This document shows, piece after piece, positions 6,378 through 6,433 of a stretch of 6,433 nucleotides of DNA. The DNA comes from Clostridia bacterium (GTDB lineage: Bacteria > Bacillota_A > Clostridia > Oscillospirales > CAG-272). The stretch spans positions 1 to 6,433 of the forward strand of contig JAFQOB010000148.1 of NCBI GenBank assembly GCA_017395725.1, given 5' to 3'. Both the position numbers and the translations under genes were made by a program. Within the stretch, counting starts at the first letter, position 1. Each line of letters opens with the position of its first letter. The notes under the pieces are model-generated. The model saw nothing but the letters and a program-made list of their open reading frames with translations, did not search any database and was not told the DNA's origin.

Positions 6378-6433
6378 CAGGGCTTTGCCCTGAAACCCAC
6401 CAAAGAGGCTTTTTGAAAAAAGCCCCTTTGGAA
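6378..6433. repeat. Double-hairpin intergenic repeat element, running off the right edge
   Basis: Two adjacent dyads lie just after the operon terminator. The first is CAGGGC (6378-6383), loop TTT, GCCCTG (6387-6392), a perfect 6-bp stem. After the spacer AAACCCA, a second imperfect palindrome runs from CCAAAG (6400-6405) to CTTTGG (6426-6431). It has one A-C mismatch and an inner GGCTTTT/AAAAGCC stem. No coding frame is evident. The pattern of a GGGC-TTT-GCCC stem, a C-rich spacer and a palindrome ending in CCTTTGGAA is reminiscent of dispersed extragenic repeats in Clostridia. Multi-copy status cannot be tested here, and the element may continue beyond the window. Confidence 0.6.

Noticed and set aside
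1..6433. CRISPR arrays, tRNA or rRNA genes, transposase genes or phage-type genes
   Set aside because: None seen: no regularly spaced direct repeats, no tRNA-like cloverleaf in the spacers, and every sizeable stretch is assigned to metabolic, regulatory or lipoprotein genes.

Overview
The window looks like chromosomal DNA from a low-to-moderate GC Gram-positive bacterium, most likely an anaerobic gut-type Clostridia (Oscillospirales/Lachnospirales-like). This is inferred from strong GGAG/AGGAGG ribosome binding sites, AT-rich spacers, tight gene packing, intrinsic terminators with clean T-tracts, a lipobox lipoprotein, and a terminal GC-hairpin repeat of a style I associate with Clostridia intergenic regions. 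The genus cannot be fixed from the sequence.

Layout: (1) positions 2-412 hold the 3' end of a short-chain dehydrogenase/reductase (SDR) gene, closed by an intrinsic terminator at 418-455. (2) A good sigma-A promoter with an extended -10 (476-504) drives an AraC-family regulator with an N-terminal cupin (543-1496). (3) A 108-bp spacer follows, dominated by a 17-bp near-perfect hairpin with a GTAA loop and a T-run (1530-1575). (4) The L-rhamnose catabolic genes come next: rhaB kinase (1605-2978), rhaA isomerase (2980-4218) and rhaD aldolase (4218-5042), with gaps of 1 bp or a 1-bp overlap. (5) Twenty-five bp downstream, in the same apparent transcription unit, is a 417-residue lipoprotein (5068-6321) whose central region carries a Cys...His arrangement resembling NlpC/P60-type enzymes. 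(6) An intrinsic terminator (6333-6360) ends the unit, and a double-hairpin intergenic repeat runs off the right edge.

How the genes work together: RhaA converts L-rhamnose to L-rhamnulose, RhaB phosphorylates it to L-rhamnulose-1-phosphate, and RhaD splits this into dihydroxyacetone phosphate and L-lactaldehyde. The AraC-type protein is the obvious candidate rhamnose-responsive activator. No transporter, mutarotase (rhaM) or lactaldehyde reductase/dehydrogenase is visible here, so these must lie elsewhere if present.

Most of the window is an ordinary rhamnose operon. The two items worth follow-up are the co-transcribed, unassigned lipoprotein and the hairpin that sits exactly where the rhaBAD promoter should be.
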